Shown here piece after piece: positions 25,641 through 37,435 of a DNA stretch of 64,000 nucleotides. The translations under genes and the position numbers were made by a program. This DNA comes from Colocasia esculenta (lineage: Eukaryota; Streptophyta; Magnoliopsida; Alismatales; Araceae): NCBI GenBank assembly GCA_014218235.1, contig CM024760.1:67830961-67894960 (forward strand). The letters are read 5' to 3'. The stretch's first letter is position 1. Each line of letters begins with the position of its first letter. The notes under the pieces were generated by a model, which made no database searches, had not been told where the DNA came from, and worked only from the letters and a program-made list of their open reading frames with translations.

Positions 25641-26407
25641 TCCTCAGACATTCTAGCTGAAAATATTCAATAAAACAAATGGCAAAGCGAGGACAATATT
25701 GAGGTGGTTCCAAGTACTCTCTTATATAAGTGTCTGCTAACAGAGGTAGAAAAGAAACGAAGAGAAAATGTTATTCTTCCAACACAAGAACCCAAGTGGC
25801 ATGTTTAAAGATAATGAAATAAATCCATGGAGAACAAATGTATGAATGAAAGCTTGTTAAGTAGAGAACCTATAGGCCATCAAGATGTTCTTTGAAATTT
25901 TGATAAAAAATACTGCAAATCTCCATAATCATGTACAGTTGTCCCTACATGCATGAGCAAATGTTAAAATGCTTCAAAGCAAAGGGAAGTGGGAAAAATA
26001 TCATTCTTTCAACTGCATCATAGGTAGATGCAAAAAAAAAACCACTTTCAAGAAAATCACTTTGGCATCACTAATATTTTAATGAAGACATTTGGAAGGC
26101 ATATCACCAAATTATAGACTGCATATGCTTATTTTTTATCTGGGAAAGCAGAGTAAACATTTGCATTACTTTGAGTTGAAATGAAGATGTTTTACAATTG
26201 TTGATCTCTGTGTCATTATTGTGCAGTAAAAACTTGACCAGAAATTAAATTTAAAAAGTACAAAAAAATGACATAAAATAAGAAGAGAACATCATAAGCC
26301 TCAAACAACTTAGTGTCAATCTACCAACAAGTCTGAAGCTATAGAAGGGCCTCATGGATAGGAATTAGAGAAGAAAGAGTTCCAGGATATAAGATATATA
26401 GACATAC

Positions 26408-26610
26408 CTCACATCTGCCTGTGCAATATGCGGCTCCATGTGAGAAAAAGAGGGAATATTTGAACCTATTTTGCCAGACCATTCTTGCAACTCTTTTTCT
26501 GTAGCAAGGCAGCCATTAAATTGATTTGCAGCCCATAGTGCAGTAGCAGCATTGCTACTCCCAACATATAGGCCAGCACGAGTAGATACTATTTTGTCTA
26601 GATGGATCAA
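26408..26610 (-). pseudogene. ispE: Captured fragment of plastid 4-diphosphocytidyl-methylerythritol kinase (CMK)
   Basis: The minus strand encodes HLDKIV...GSSNAATALWAANQFN then TEKELQEWSGKIGSNIPSF. This is the GHMP-kinase ATP-binding region of plant CMK, the fourth-step kinase of the plastid MEP isoprenoid pathway. The normal P..GLGGGSSNAA glycine motif is damaged: the first glycines are replaced (AGLYVGSSNAA). A one-base frameshift near 26445 moves the expected HGAAYCTGR end into another frame. The fragment stops at a GTATGT donor (26401-26407). One exon only; no other CMK exons were seen nearby. Confidence 0.85.
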
Positions 26611-26739
26611 CAACCATTTTTAAAATAACTTTTAACATAAGTCTGTCATCCATAATCGACCAATCTAGAAAGTGGAATAGGAAAACAAATGTACAGCTAA
26701 TAGACTCATCATCTCAATCTACAGCTAATAGGAAAACAA

Positions 26740-29400
26740 ATGTTTATCAGGGTCCTGGTGAGATTGTTGAGGAGAAGTTGGATTCAAGATTTAATGTAAA
26801 TGTGTCAAGGTTTTCTTCAATGGGTTCTTTTAAGCAGACGGAAGTCAAATCTTCTAAGAGAATAAGAAATTTGTTATAGATGATGCTAAAAGGACAAATG
26901 ATAACTTGAGTCAAGAGCTTCTCAAGTTAGAGAGCCCAGGTATGCTTTGATAAGAAACTTAGTTTCATTTTTCTTTTATCTATCTTTCATTTGGACAATG
27001 CAAACCAAATGAAAACTGCCAATCAGATCTTATCCATTCTTCATTCTCTTTTAGCTAAATCAGTAATGCAGTTTTGTCCAAGCCTTGAGTTTACTTTCCT
27101 GTTGTCCTGGGTTCAACTTCTGTCTGGGTTTAAGCATGTTTGGAATGTGCAGGGTATTATTACGTAATATCTCCATCTCAGGATTGGCTATGATACCTCA
27201 CTTCTAAAAAGGGAATCTGGATATGCTATCCGTATGAGGATTGCCCTTCTTATGAAATGTTCCACCCACAGTTTTCTAATGGTCAATGGGTTAAATAATT
27301 TTTAGTCTTTTTTTTTTAGTCCCATATGTTGATTGCATGGAGTAATATCACTTTTCAAATTCAGGTTAACTCATTCTGAATCAATAGGCTTGCTTGTACA
27401 AACAATGAAAGCGGATGTTAAACCACTTTCCACAAAAATAAATGATTCACAAGTATGGAAAAGAAAAAAATTAGTGAAACATCTAACCAGAACTGGATCT
27501 GCCAGGTTAAATCCAGTTGGGTAGCTTAGATCAGAACTAAAAAATAAATAAAAGAAATAACTTTAAATTCTTCTTAGACTTAAAAGGATAAATTGCCTTG
27601 ACTTCACCAGTCTCCCTTAACAAATCAGACCTATATTCAGTTCTCCTTAGGATAAGCTGTTCTTGTTTTATAGGGTTTTACTTCTGCTTGTCACCCTCTT
27701 CCTCTCCTCATATTCTTCCACTCCACTTGAAACTTGATAGAACTTGCCGATACCTGACTGACTTGGGACTGGAAGCCGTCAAAGACTTGTCTGGTTCTAG
27801 ATTCTCTCAATTTCTGGATAACAAGACATACACAAACCTCAACATGCATAAAATAAATTGATGCTCAATATCTGTAAGACTTCAAAACAAGCTGAACTTG
27901 CACATATTTCAAGTTATACAAAGATGCATAAATTTGTGTATTTCACTTGTTATCAAATCTCTTATTGCACAGGTAATAATTTATATGGTCTTGTGAGCCC
28001 AACTATTCTTACTATTAAGTTTTTAATAATTTTTTAAATTCCCTAATTTTGTTTACCACTTTTTTATTCTTGTGGAAAAAAGTGTACAATGTGGAAGGTT
28101 GACAACTTTGTTGGCATTTATACGAAGGCAGTGGTCGCAATGGCCTTAGAAACCTTGTGGTTTCTCAGAAATAAGCAGATCTTTGACAATCCTGAGGATT
28201 CTCACTGGCTGATAGAATTACATATAGAGATAGGCAAGAAGAAAAGACAAAGCCAACTTTCCTGAGTCAAAGATTGCGTAAGTATATATGCTAAAGAAAA
28301 TCTGATGCTAAGGCATTGATATATGGATACCTCTGACATGAAGAAAACATACATCTAACTCGAGGCAGTTCTCAGCTTCTACAATAGCAGCACCAACACT
28401 TGCCCCTTCTGATTAGATGCGTGCTACATTCTTAGCCCAGAACTATCCAAATGATACATTAACTACGCCCTCCATATACATTTGATATGAGTTTTTCCAT
28501 CATGTTCTTGGGCTTCTGTTCTTCATGCTCCACTTTCTGGAACAAAGCCACATATATCGCAATGGATAGATCAACCCCAAAAGAACAAAAGGGCTTAAGA
28601 TAAAAACACGTACTAAACCCAAGTAATCAAATCTGAGACCTATTCGGCTCAATTTTCTCTCTCTGCACAAATATTCCATTCTTCCTCCGCTACCTGTGCA
28701 TTTGAACTAGACAACAAAAGTGAGGCTGAGGGATGAAGAGGAGAGCAATGACCTGACGGCCCTGCCTAGACGAATGCGGGATATCGAAGAGGAATCCTCG
28801 CTTCCTGCACAGTTCGGCTTCACTTGGAAAGGAGAAGACATTGAAGTAATCATCTATGTCAACAAGCAAAGAAATCCAACGAGTAAGCTAGTAAGATTGG
28901 AAGCTGAGATAACAAACATTGGGCAAATCTAAACATTCTTCCCAAGTATTCTACCCAGATGAACCCTCAAAAGCACAGGCCGAGTAAAGCAAATACCTTT
29001 GTAAACAGAACCCTTACCATGAGAAGCAGTGTACTGACAAAAAAAAAAAGACCAGAACTCTTTTGGCCATCAAATCCCAAAAGGAGTTAGGTAATATCAG
29101 TACATACAGCTGACCTCTCAATCTTGAATCATGTAGAATGTTTTATTCTCTTTTAATTTATCACAACGTGGGTCATGTATATCAGTGCATGCAGCTGAGA
29201 AAGAACTGAAAAAAGGTTGGTTTCTTTAGATAAAAAAAAGTATTTGTGATAATGGCTTGTGACATTGTCAACCGAATTACTTGTGACACCAGTATGCTAT
29301 AATAAATTCTTTACGCCTTTGGACTTTCAAGTTTTCCCTTTTACAGCAAGAAAAAAATCCTATCCCATGGAATCATGCTTTTTATGCACAATATTAGGTC
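26740..29400. other. Exon-like scraps without recognised family
   Basis: Several short frames could be captured coding DNA: plus-strand GPGEIVEEKLDSRFNVNVSR near 26753; plus-strand 28090-28260 with ALETLWFLRNKQIF, faintly like a non-LTR retroelement RNase H-proximal region; and plus-strand 28720-28932 (RLRDEEESNDLTALPRRMRD and WKGEDIEVIIYVN). None is long enough or conserved enough for a call. The rest is AT-rich filler. Confidence 0.25.
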
Positions 29401-29406
29401 TCATGT

Positions 29407-30710
29407 TTGCATTGTTTTGAATATTGTTTTAGGATTTTGATTATGGCAAATGAGAATGAAAGCACCCCAGGTGTCATTGGTCAAACTACTATGAATGAGG
29501 CTGAGGCTTCTTCTGATGTTATACCTAATACGAATATTTCACGAAAGCATGCTAGAGGTCCACAATCAGAAGTCTGGAAACATTTTACTAAATTTTTTAT
29601 TGGAAATGTGCAGAAAGCCCGTTGCAATGCATGCAAAGCTGTGTTAACTGGTTCTAGTAAGGCTGGCACACGTCATTTGTATGGCGCACGATATCATAGC
29701 AGTTCATGCTTCCACAGTTGCATCTGAGTCGGCTTTTAGCACTGGAGGGCGAGTTCTTAATAATTTCCGCAGTTCTTTAGCTCCAGACACAGTGGAGGCT
29801 TTAATTTGCTCCCAAGATTGGATTAGAAATGCTTCAGTAGGTATGTTACTATGTTTTAATTAAACTAAGAAGCTTTAATTTTTGTAGTTAAATTGTAATC
29901 ACTTTCTTTTCTATTTTAGGACCGGTTGGACGAGATGGAACAATCAATGATCTATAATGGGTACTTCTGCCCAACATTTACATGTTTAGAGGATGTAGGG
30001 ACTGAAGAGCCAAATCATTTTAGTTTTGTGGGATACATCTGTGAAACTGTTGACATAGTTATCTTGCATTGTTTTGGATTGTCTTTTCAGCAGGCCTTGT
30101 TTTCAGTTTAGAAGCATTAGATTTTGTAATTGTGCTGCTCATGTGATTATTCTCAAGATAATCAGATTTTGTACTGATATATCTATGTCGCTGGGGACTT
30201 ATCCAGCATATGTAAACATTTATATTTTGAAATTTCAATGGGAACTTATTTGGTATAAGTAATCATTTTGTGTTGCTCATTTTTATTCTGTCAGCCATGA
30301 AATGAAAGCTGTTAAATCTATGTTTGGAACTAGCAGGTTCTCGGTGAATTCTCTCAACAAATTTTTGTTGCTGCAAATGCTCTATTATATGCTCAAATAA
30401 ACTATGAGGAGATCCGTCTGAATCTAAATGGATATCCCTCATCTGAATTTCATCCTACTCACTGTTTGTTCTAAGAGTAACGTAGGATCTTTTTGAACAA
30501 AAAATAGTAATACTTTATCAAAACATTTATTAAATTTGTTGGGCCGGGCCGGGCTGAAGGTGGGTTTTATAATTTAGTTGATTACTCAGGCCGGCTCGGC
30601 TCGGCCCGATGCCACTTGGGCTTGGGCTGGGCTTGGGCCTAGAAAAATAAGGGTGGGCTTGGGCCGGATCTAGCTTGGCCCAGCCCGAGCCCGACCCATT
30701 GACAGCCCTA
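29407..30710 (+). mobile_element. hAT transposon remnant, internally deleted
   Basis: A BED zinc-finger region (29450-29680, with SEVWKHFTKFF and KARCNACKAVLTG, then TRHL) is followed abruptly at about 29680 by the C-terminal hATC dimerisation domain (MAHDIIAVHASTVASESAFS, then TGGRVLNNFRSSLAPDTVEA). The whole catalytic middle, about 450 residues in intact hAT transposases, is missing and the two halves are in different frames. The right end has GC-rich GGCCGGGCC/GGGCTTGGGC subterminal sequence and finishes CCCATTGACAGCCCTA at 30710, the usual plant hAT terminus (TAGGGCTG... inverted). No left terminus was found. Confidence 0.8.
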
Positions 30711-31400
30711 CTTTCAACTCTACAAAATGGAATCGACCAAACAATAACCTACTCCTTAATCTTTACTCCAAAACAGTTGCCATCAATTTTTTTTTCCCTT
30801 TTGTAATCCATTTAGAATTATATGATTGGCCAAAATTCCTTGACACTACTTTATCCATGTACAAAGACACATGATCATGACCAAATGGTGTTTTTTTATA
30901 ATGTAGATATGCAGAGCCTGTGCTGGTTGTTAGTGAGCAGTCAATTCACAAACACATGTTAACAGTAGGCGGAATCAGATAGGGGTGTCTCTATTTTATG
31001 ATTATTGAGTCGAAGAGTTCAAAAGTGAGATAGACCTTTTTTATTTGGTAGCATGCATCCATATTATATATAAGTTAGGCAGTATCAAAGAATATAATAT
31101 AATACAAAGATTATTGGTTCTAACACATTTGAATGTATTTTTGTAATGTATTTTGGATTTGTTCTTAATTAAATAGCCCATAGTGTTCGATTGCTTCGGA
31201 CGTGCCCAGTTTTGAGTGGTTTTCTCATCTTGATTCTATGTATTTAAGGCCATGTTTTGGCCTAGAGCATTGTATCGATTTCTTTATAGTGGAAAAGGTG
31301 GTTGTACAAGTGTAGGGTTCCGTGGAATAGGTTTAACATATCGTCAATCCAAACCACATAAATCGGCGTATAATTGTCTCTTCTTCTTCTCTCTGTTCTG
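30711..31400. other. AT-rich interior DNA, nothing recognised
   Basis: Between the hAT end and the satellite array there is no conserved frame, splice pattern or repeat that I can identify. Confidence 0.5.
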
Positions 31401-31410
31401 CTATAATTTC

Positions 31411-32645
31411 GACGCTCAAAGTCACAATAAACAAGTTAGTTTAGTTAAAAAATGAAAAACTTAGGTTTGTGGGTCCAAAATTAAAAATACTCATCCGATT
31501 GGCCTCCGGTTGTTCAGTACGGTCGGGGCGATGAGTGTGACTTGTGGAAACTAACGGAGTTCAATTCGGACTCCCGATTTGAGCTCGACGCTCAAAGTCA
31601 CAATAAACAAGTTAGTTTAGTCAAGAAATGAAAACCTTAGGTTTGTGGGTCCAAAATTAAAAATACTCATCCGATTGGCCTCCGGTTTGTTCCAGCACGA
31701 TCGGGGCGATGAGTGTGACTTGTGGAAATCGACGGAGTTCAATTCGGACTCCCGGTTTGAGCTCGACGCTCAAAGTCACAATAAACAAGTTAGTTTAGTT
31801 AAAAAATGAAAAACTTAGGTTTGTGGGTCCAAAATTAAAAATACTCATCCGATTGGCCTCCGGTTTGTTCCAGCACTGTCGGGGCGATGAGTGTGACTTG
31901 TGGAAACTAACGGAGTTCAATTCAAACTCCCGGTTTGAGCTCGATGCTCAAAGTCACAATAAACAAGTTAGTTTAGTTAAGAAATAAAAAAACTTAGGTT
32001 TGTGGGTCCAAAATTAAAAATACTCATCTGATTGGCCTCCGGTTTGTTCCAGTACGGTCGGGGCAATGAGTGTGACTTGTGGAAACCGACGGAGTTCAAT
32101 TCGGACTTCCGGTTTGAGCTCGACGCTCAAAGTCACAATAAACAAGTTAGTTTAGTTAAGAAATGAAAAACTTAGGTTTGTGGGTCCAAAATTAAAAATA
32201 CTCATCCGATTGGCCTTCGGTTTGTTCCAGTACGGTCGGGGCGATGAGTGTGACTTGTGGAAATCGACGGAGTTCGATTCGGACTTCCGGTTTGAGCTCG
32301 GCGCTCAAAGTCACAATAAATAAGTTAGTTTAGTTAAAAAATGAAAAACTTAGGTTTGTGGGTCCAAAATTAGAAATACGCATCCGATTGGCCTCCGGTT
32401 TGTTCCAGCACGGTCGGGGCGATGTGTGTGACTTGTGGAAACTGACGGAGTTCAATTCGGACTCCCAGTTTGAGCTCGACGCTCAAAGTCACAATAAACA
32501 AGCTAGTTTAGTTAAGAAATGAAAAAACTTAGGTTTGTGGGTCCAAAATTAGAAATACTCATCCGATTGGCCTCCGGTTTGTTCCAGCACGGTCGGGGCG
32601 ATGAGTGTGATCTGTGGTAACTGACGGAGTTCAATTCGGACTTCC
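31411..32645 (+). repeat. Satellite-like array, seven units of about 178 bp
   Basis: Units begin at GACGCTCAAAGTCACAATAA: 31411, 31587, 31765, 31943, 32122, 32300 and 32478. Each contains ACTTAGGTTTGTGGGTCC, CCGATTGGCCTCCGG and GTCGGGGCGATGAGTGTGAC. Units differ by scattered substitutions, so the array is homogenised but not brand new. The monomer is one nucleosome-repeat long, typical of plant satellites, but here it lies wholly within a DNA transposon. Confidence 0.9.
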
Positions 32646-32869
32646 AACTTGTGTGACAAAAATATAGTGCGATTAAAATATTGACTGAAAGTGAGTGAAT
32701 ATAAAACTATGAAATCAAATAATTATTTCTTATAATAGTATTTAATTTATGTTTCTAAAATAAGTTATTGCTTATAATAGTATTTAATTTTAACTTATTA
32801 TTGTTCTATATGTATTGTAGGTTCCTTCATCGGGTGGAGTGGGAGGAGACGAGCACGAGGACGAGGATT

Positions 32870-33200
32870 CATTATTTTCATTTCATTATTATTATTGTTG
32901 TAGACATTTTTATTATTGTTCTTAGTATTTTATTATTGTGATGTTGTGGATTTTTTTATTATTATTGTGGACATTTTATTACTCTGATGTTGTAGATATT
33001 TTTATTATTGTTGTTGTGTGTTGTGGATATTTTTATTATTGCTGTGTTGTAGACATTTTGATTATTTTTATCTTGTGAACATTTATTATTGTTGTGGACA
33101 ATTTTCTTATTGTTGTGGATATGTTTATTATTGTTGTGTTGTAGATATTTTTCTTGTAGACAATTATTATTGTTGTGGATATTGTTATTTATTTTAACGT
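32870..33200 (+). repeat. Low-complexity TTATTATTGTTGTGGACA-type repeat
   Basis: Irregular repeats of TTTTATTATTGTTGTGGAYA. No coding potential. Confidence 0.8.
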
Positions 33201-33235
33201 ATGTTATTTTCCTAAAAATGTATATATTTTAAAAA

Positions 33236-34005
33236 TAGAGACCGATTAGTGACCGATTTTAATCAGTCACTATTCGGTCCCTAAATAGTGACTGACAATT
33301 CAGTCACTATTCGGTCCCTATTTTAGGGACCGAATCAGTTCGGTCCCTAAATAGGGAGACCGAACTGATTAGGGACCGAACCGATTTAGTCACTATTCGG
33401 TCCCTATTTTAGGGACTGACTGAATTCGGTCTCTATTCGGTCCCTAAAATAGGGACCGAATTGGGACTGAATAGTTCGGTCCCTAAATAGGGACCGAACT
33501 AATGCAGTCCCTATTCGGTCCCTATTTTAGAGACCGACTGAATTTGGTCTCTATTCGGTCCCTAAATAGGGACTGAATTGGGACTGAATAGTTCGGTCCC
33601 TAAAATAAGGACTGAACTATTCGGTCTCTATTCGGTCCTAAAATAGGGACCGAATTGGGACTGAATAGTTCGGTCCCTAAATAGGGACCGAATAGAGACC
33701 GAATTCAGTTCGGTCCCTAAAATAGGGACCGAATAGGGACTGCATTAGTTTGGTCCCTAAAATAGGGACCGAACTATTCGGTCCCTAAAATAGGGACGGA
33801 ATAGAGACCGACTTTAGTCGGTCCCTAAAACAGGGACTGAACTGATTCGGTCCCTATTCGGTCCCTATTTAGTGACCGAATAGGGACCGAATTTAGTCGG
33901 TCACAGATTTGTGACCAGAAAGTCTTGACCGACAAATTCGGTCACTATTCGGTCTCTGAGCTATTTAGGGACCGAATAGAGACCGAATATGTCGGTCTCT
34001 CTTTC
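33236..34005. repeat. Right subterminal array (GGGACCGAAT motif)
   Basis: Dense direct and inverted copies of CGGTCCCTA(AA)TAGGGACCG and GACTGAATAGTTCGGTCCC. It shares the core motif with the left array but has different higher-order spacing, as is usual for CACTA elements. Confidence 0.9.
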
Positions 34006-36798
34006 CGATTTTTCTTGTAGTGAGCCCTAGAAGAGGAAATCGAGTCAAGGTAGGCATTCTCACGAGAAAAATCTAATTAATTTTGACTGTAGATTGTTCC
34101 AAGCATTAGGAACAAAACCCCATTCGTTCATAATTTTTCGTGCACTCAATCTTTGTTATTGAATTTTGAAGTCCTACAAACCTCTTGACCCCGAATCTTC
34201 ATGTTTAATTCATATCTCCTTGAATACTCTATCCCATGCCTCAAATTTTTTATTGAAGATACTGATGATTGTTAGGAATCTTTCGCCCCTGAAAGCCATA
34301 ATTTCCCTCCATCCTACCTTGCGAATTAATTCGTGGATCTCCACTGTGTACTGTACCAAGTACTTGTAAATAAACATGTTTAATTCCTATCGAGACCATG
34401 TCTACTATTCAATTCCTAATTATTGTGAATACTAGTTATGTCTAGATTCGTTTGTAACTAGTTTCGTGATTTTTCATCAATTGTACAATTAGTTAGGAAT
34501 TTTCGAACCACCCTATGTCAAAATAAGGCAATCTGGCCCGCAATCCAATGCTCTACCCTTTTCCTGTCGGACTCAGGTGCAGACCCTGTGAACCGACGGT
34601 CGAATAGGCCGCGTTCTGAGGTCTTGTCGCGACAACAATACCTGTCGCGTTCTGAACGCGACAAGCGCTGCCGTCATGATTTGTGAACCTATCCTGAACG
34701 ACCTATCGCGTTCTGTATAAGCCCTTGTCGCATTCTGAACTGCCCCATCGCGACCCTTATTGGGGTACATCAAGACCTGGACTTTAACTTGAAAACCCAT
34801 AAATTTTGATGCTATCTCTTTCTATAGTGATTATACCCTCTGTTAATAGTCCTATATGCAGTAATACACACTTTTTATAACTAAACATATATTGTGTAAT
34901 TTAAAATACATGCACATGATCTCTTTCTATCTATAAGTTCTCTCACACATGCACACACTTGAACCATCCAATATGACTTAATTTGGCATGAAAATATTTC
35001 ATAATGTATCTGGTAATTTATTTCAATAATATATATTAATTGTCCTATTTTAAATATACTTGTCTATATTTTCTCGTGAAGATTTGGAATACCGTTATCG
35101 ACGTTCCACTGTTCTAGAATTCCTCTAGAATGTCAAGCACTTGTTTCTATATATGCACTTTCTCTTGACTTGGACGAACTCTTCGTCGGATACTCCTTCT
35201 TTCGGACTAGTGAATCCTTGTTCAAGGCCTCCGTAAGTCTCCTCTGTCCATGGATTCCCACATGGTCGACGAGCTGGTTGTAGCCTAACACCTATGATAC
35301 CCTTTAGGGATCAACATGATCCAAACGGCTATTAGAAGTTCTCTCTTATCTTGAATCATGCCGGACCTCTGGACTTGTACATAACATGGCTAGTGGAAGG
35401 GTAGTGAATTCCACCTGACTACCTACACCGATCATGCGTGTTGTGCAACTGTTATTATCGCCTGTTTAACATTGTCTTACGAATATGTCCTTGTCTCGTC
35501 TACTGTCTCTATACTCTCATCTATTAATAATCTCTCTACTATCTCGTCTATTCATCTAGCACTCTCTTGGTACCCTTCGGGCTGTGTGGCTCCTACTGCT
35601 TGAACTGTTCATGACTGTCTAGCGCTAAAATGGGTCTTGTGACTCTACTGACTTGAATGCATACTGTTGAGGGTACGAGAGTGTCTGAGGGGCTCCAATC
35701 TAGTCTGGGGGCAGAGAGCCACCCGAAAATACCTACAGGGGCTAATGACGGTGTCTGCATTTTCACCGGTTCTGACTGACTATTCTGAATTAGTTAGACA
35801 CTTGATTGCTATACTGTTACTGTTAGTCTGTTAGTTCAGACGTACTGCACTATTACTGTGCCACCACTGACTGTTACTGAACTGTTACTGTCCTGTTATT
35901 GAGCGACTACTATCGTACTCTCTTCTTGCTCTACTCGATACTTGCTATCTTGAGTTATTGCATTCTATCGTGACTTAATCATATTCATTATGCTATATTA
36001 TCTCGTTGTCTATTGACAACAAAAGTGATATATTCTCTCTCGGCTATCTACGGATAACCAAAGTGCCATTACTATATCGATTGACGAAAGTTAATCAAAA
36101 GTGCTATACTATTTCGGTTGATGAAAATCAATCAAAGTGCAATTTACTCTCTACATGGCCAATTACTAACTCTCTCCTTGCTATACATGTCACTTGTTAT
36201 TGCTTGACAATGTCGTTACTTGCTATTGCATTGTTATCGTTTCGATCGTGACTTGACTTTAATCATCGTGCTATACTTGATTCATCTGCTATTTGAACCA
36301 TGCTACTTGTGCTCTTACTTTCTTGACTTTACATGACTCGCTCTATCATTAGTTACTCTGTCCTTTAAAGCATTAATCATTTAAAGCCTGCTTGACTATT
36401 GAGATTTAAGTCCTATTGGGTGTTATCACTTACCCTTCGTTATTTGTTATTGTGTCTCAGGTAATTCAGACAATGACGTTACACACATCAATGAGACAGG
36501 ACCAGAGTGATGAGCGACCTGGAGTCAATTGATGAAGTTGCCCTAGCACCATAGAAGTCTAATAGTTATTGCTTTAGATTTCTTTTCAATGTAATGATGT
36601 CATTGAGCCCTATGTATTGGCTCCGAATTAGTGGTTGTAATAGTCTTAGTGATTTTATAATGAAATCAAGAATTTATTCAAATTATTGTTCATAAGATGC
36701 TCTAATATTTGCGTCTGTATGCGCAATTGACGTTACGATACTCGTTGCTCACGTTTCCCTCCGATTTATTCCGCTGCTAAATTGGTGGGGCGTGACAG

Positions 36799-36816
36799 TT
36801 GGTAACAGATCATAGC
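36799..36816 (+). promoter_or_regulatory. Primer-binding site of the TR-GAG element
   Basis: TTGGTAACAGATCATAG follows the 5' LTR end by one base. It resembles the TGGTATCAGAGC complement of initiator methionine tRNA, with two or three mismatches. Confidence 0.7.
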
Positions 36817-36874
36817 ATGTCCTTATTATGATATTGTAAGTCTAGGGATGTTCTAGGTGAACTGCCATGACCGT

Positions 36875-37035
36875 TGTAGAGGTATTCTTTAGTCCCACAT
36901 TGAAAGATAGTGAGAACAAGTGTGTGCTTATCAGCAAGAGCATCACCTCTTCTCCAAGAGGGCCCTTTTTAAGGACAAAAGCCCAAGCATGGGGACAATA
37001 CCTCTTGGGAGGCACACTTAAATCACGTCTCTTCA
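36875..37035 (+). repeat. TRIM left LTR
   Basis: 161-bp TG...CA repeat. It contains TCCCACATTGAAAGATAGTG and GAGGGCCCTTTTTAAGGAC. It differs from the right copy at a handful of positions. Confidence 0.9.
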
Positions 37036-37054
37036 TTGGCTCCGTCTGTGGGAA
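37036..37054 (+). promoter_or_regulatory. TRIM primer-binding site
   Basis: TTGGCTCCGTCTGTGGGAA directly abuts the left LTR; it matches the TTGGCGCCGTCTGTGGGAA consensus seen in many plant LTR elements except at one base. Confidence 0.8.
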
Positions 37055-37133
37055 TGAACGAGAGGCCATACACCCTACCCGAGCGTCTCATCTTCATGAG
37101 ACCCGCACACCCTTATCCTCAATGGGGGGGCTG

Positions 37134-37295
37134 TGTAAAGATATTCTTTAATCCCACATTGAAAGATAGTGAGAACAAGTGTGTGCTTATCAGCAAGAGC
37201 ATCACCTCTTCTCCCAAGAGGGCCCTTTTAAACGACAAAACCCAAAGCATGGGGACAATACCTCTTGGGAGGCACACTTAAATCACGTCTCTTCA
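37134..37295 (+). repeat. TRIM right LTR
   Basis: 162-bp copy of the left repeat, preceded by the polypurine run GGGGGGG at 37123-37130. Confidence 0.9.
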
Positions 37296-37435
37296 ACCGT
37301 GTCTAAGTCAACCACCATACCTATGTGAGAGATTAGGTAAAGCTTGGGATTATGCTAGGAGCTTAACTATATGTATAAGCACCCTAAGTTTAAGAAGAAA
37401 TTAATAAGTATTATTGCTCGCAGGAACTAGAGGAG

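Larger units (their letters stand above)
16728..34022. mobile_element. 17.3-kb non-autonomous CACTA transposon carrying host gene fragments
   Basis: Termini are CACTACAAGAAAAA at 16728 and its inverse TTTTTCTTGTAGTG ending at 34022. The 3-bp duplication AGC occurs at 16725-16727 and 34023-34025, and the uninterrupted LTR2 sequence at 39423 confirms precise insertion. Both ends carry long arrays of the GGGACCGAATA(G) subterminal motif. No TNP2 or TNPA coding sequence was found inside. The interior holds exons resembling myosin XI (minus), spermidine synthase (plus) and ispE (minus), unidentified exons, a decayed hAT element, a CACTA-like fragment and a 178-bp satellite. This is a Pack-type CACTA of unusual size that would need transposase from elsewhere. 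Confidence 0.9.
8989..36797 (+). repeat. 5' LTR of the TR-GAG element, split by two insertions
   Basis: The LTR consists of three pieces: 8989-9415, 16244-16727 and 34023-36797. Each junction is continuous with the uninterrupted counterpart in the 3' LTR: CCCTATTTAAAATGGAG spans the first junction (at about 38935) and TTCTAGCCCTAGAAGAGG spans the second (at about 39423). The 3' LTR therefore supplies the empty site for both insertions. Net length is about 3.68 kb. Confidence 0.9.
36875..37295 (+). mobile_element. TRIM element, 421 bp
   Basis: Two 161/162-bp direct terminal repeats (36875-37035 and 37134-37295) both start TGTARAGRTATTCTTTARTC and end CACGTCTCTTCA. The flanks carry ACCGT at 36870-36874 and 37296-37300. 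Immediately after the first repeat is TTGGCTCCGTCTGTGGGAA, a primer site of the type used by Tat/Ogre and related elements, and a G-rich polypurine tract (AATGGGGGGGC) precedes the second repeat. The internal region is only 98 bp and non-coding. This is the defining structure of a terminal-repeat retrotransposon in miniature. Confidence 0.9.

Noticed and set aside
28090..28260. LINE reverse-transcriptase remnant
   Set aside because: Only a weak W-F-RN-IF pattern in about 50 residues; not enough to distinguish from chance.
36875..37295. Cassandra-type TRIM (with 5S rRNA promoter)
   Set aside because: No 5S rRNA internal promoter (A box, intermediate element, C box) seen in the repeats, so only a generic TRIM is called.
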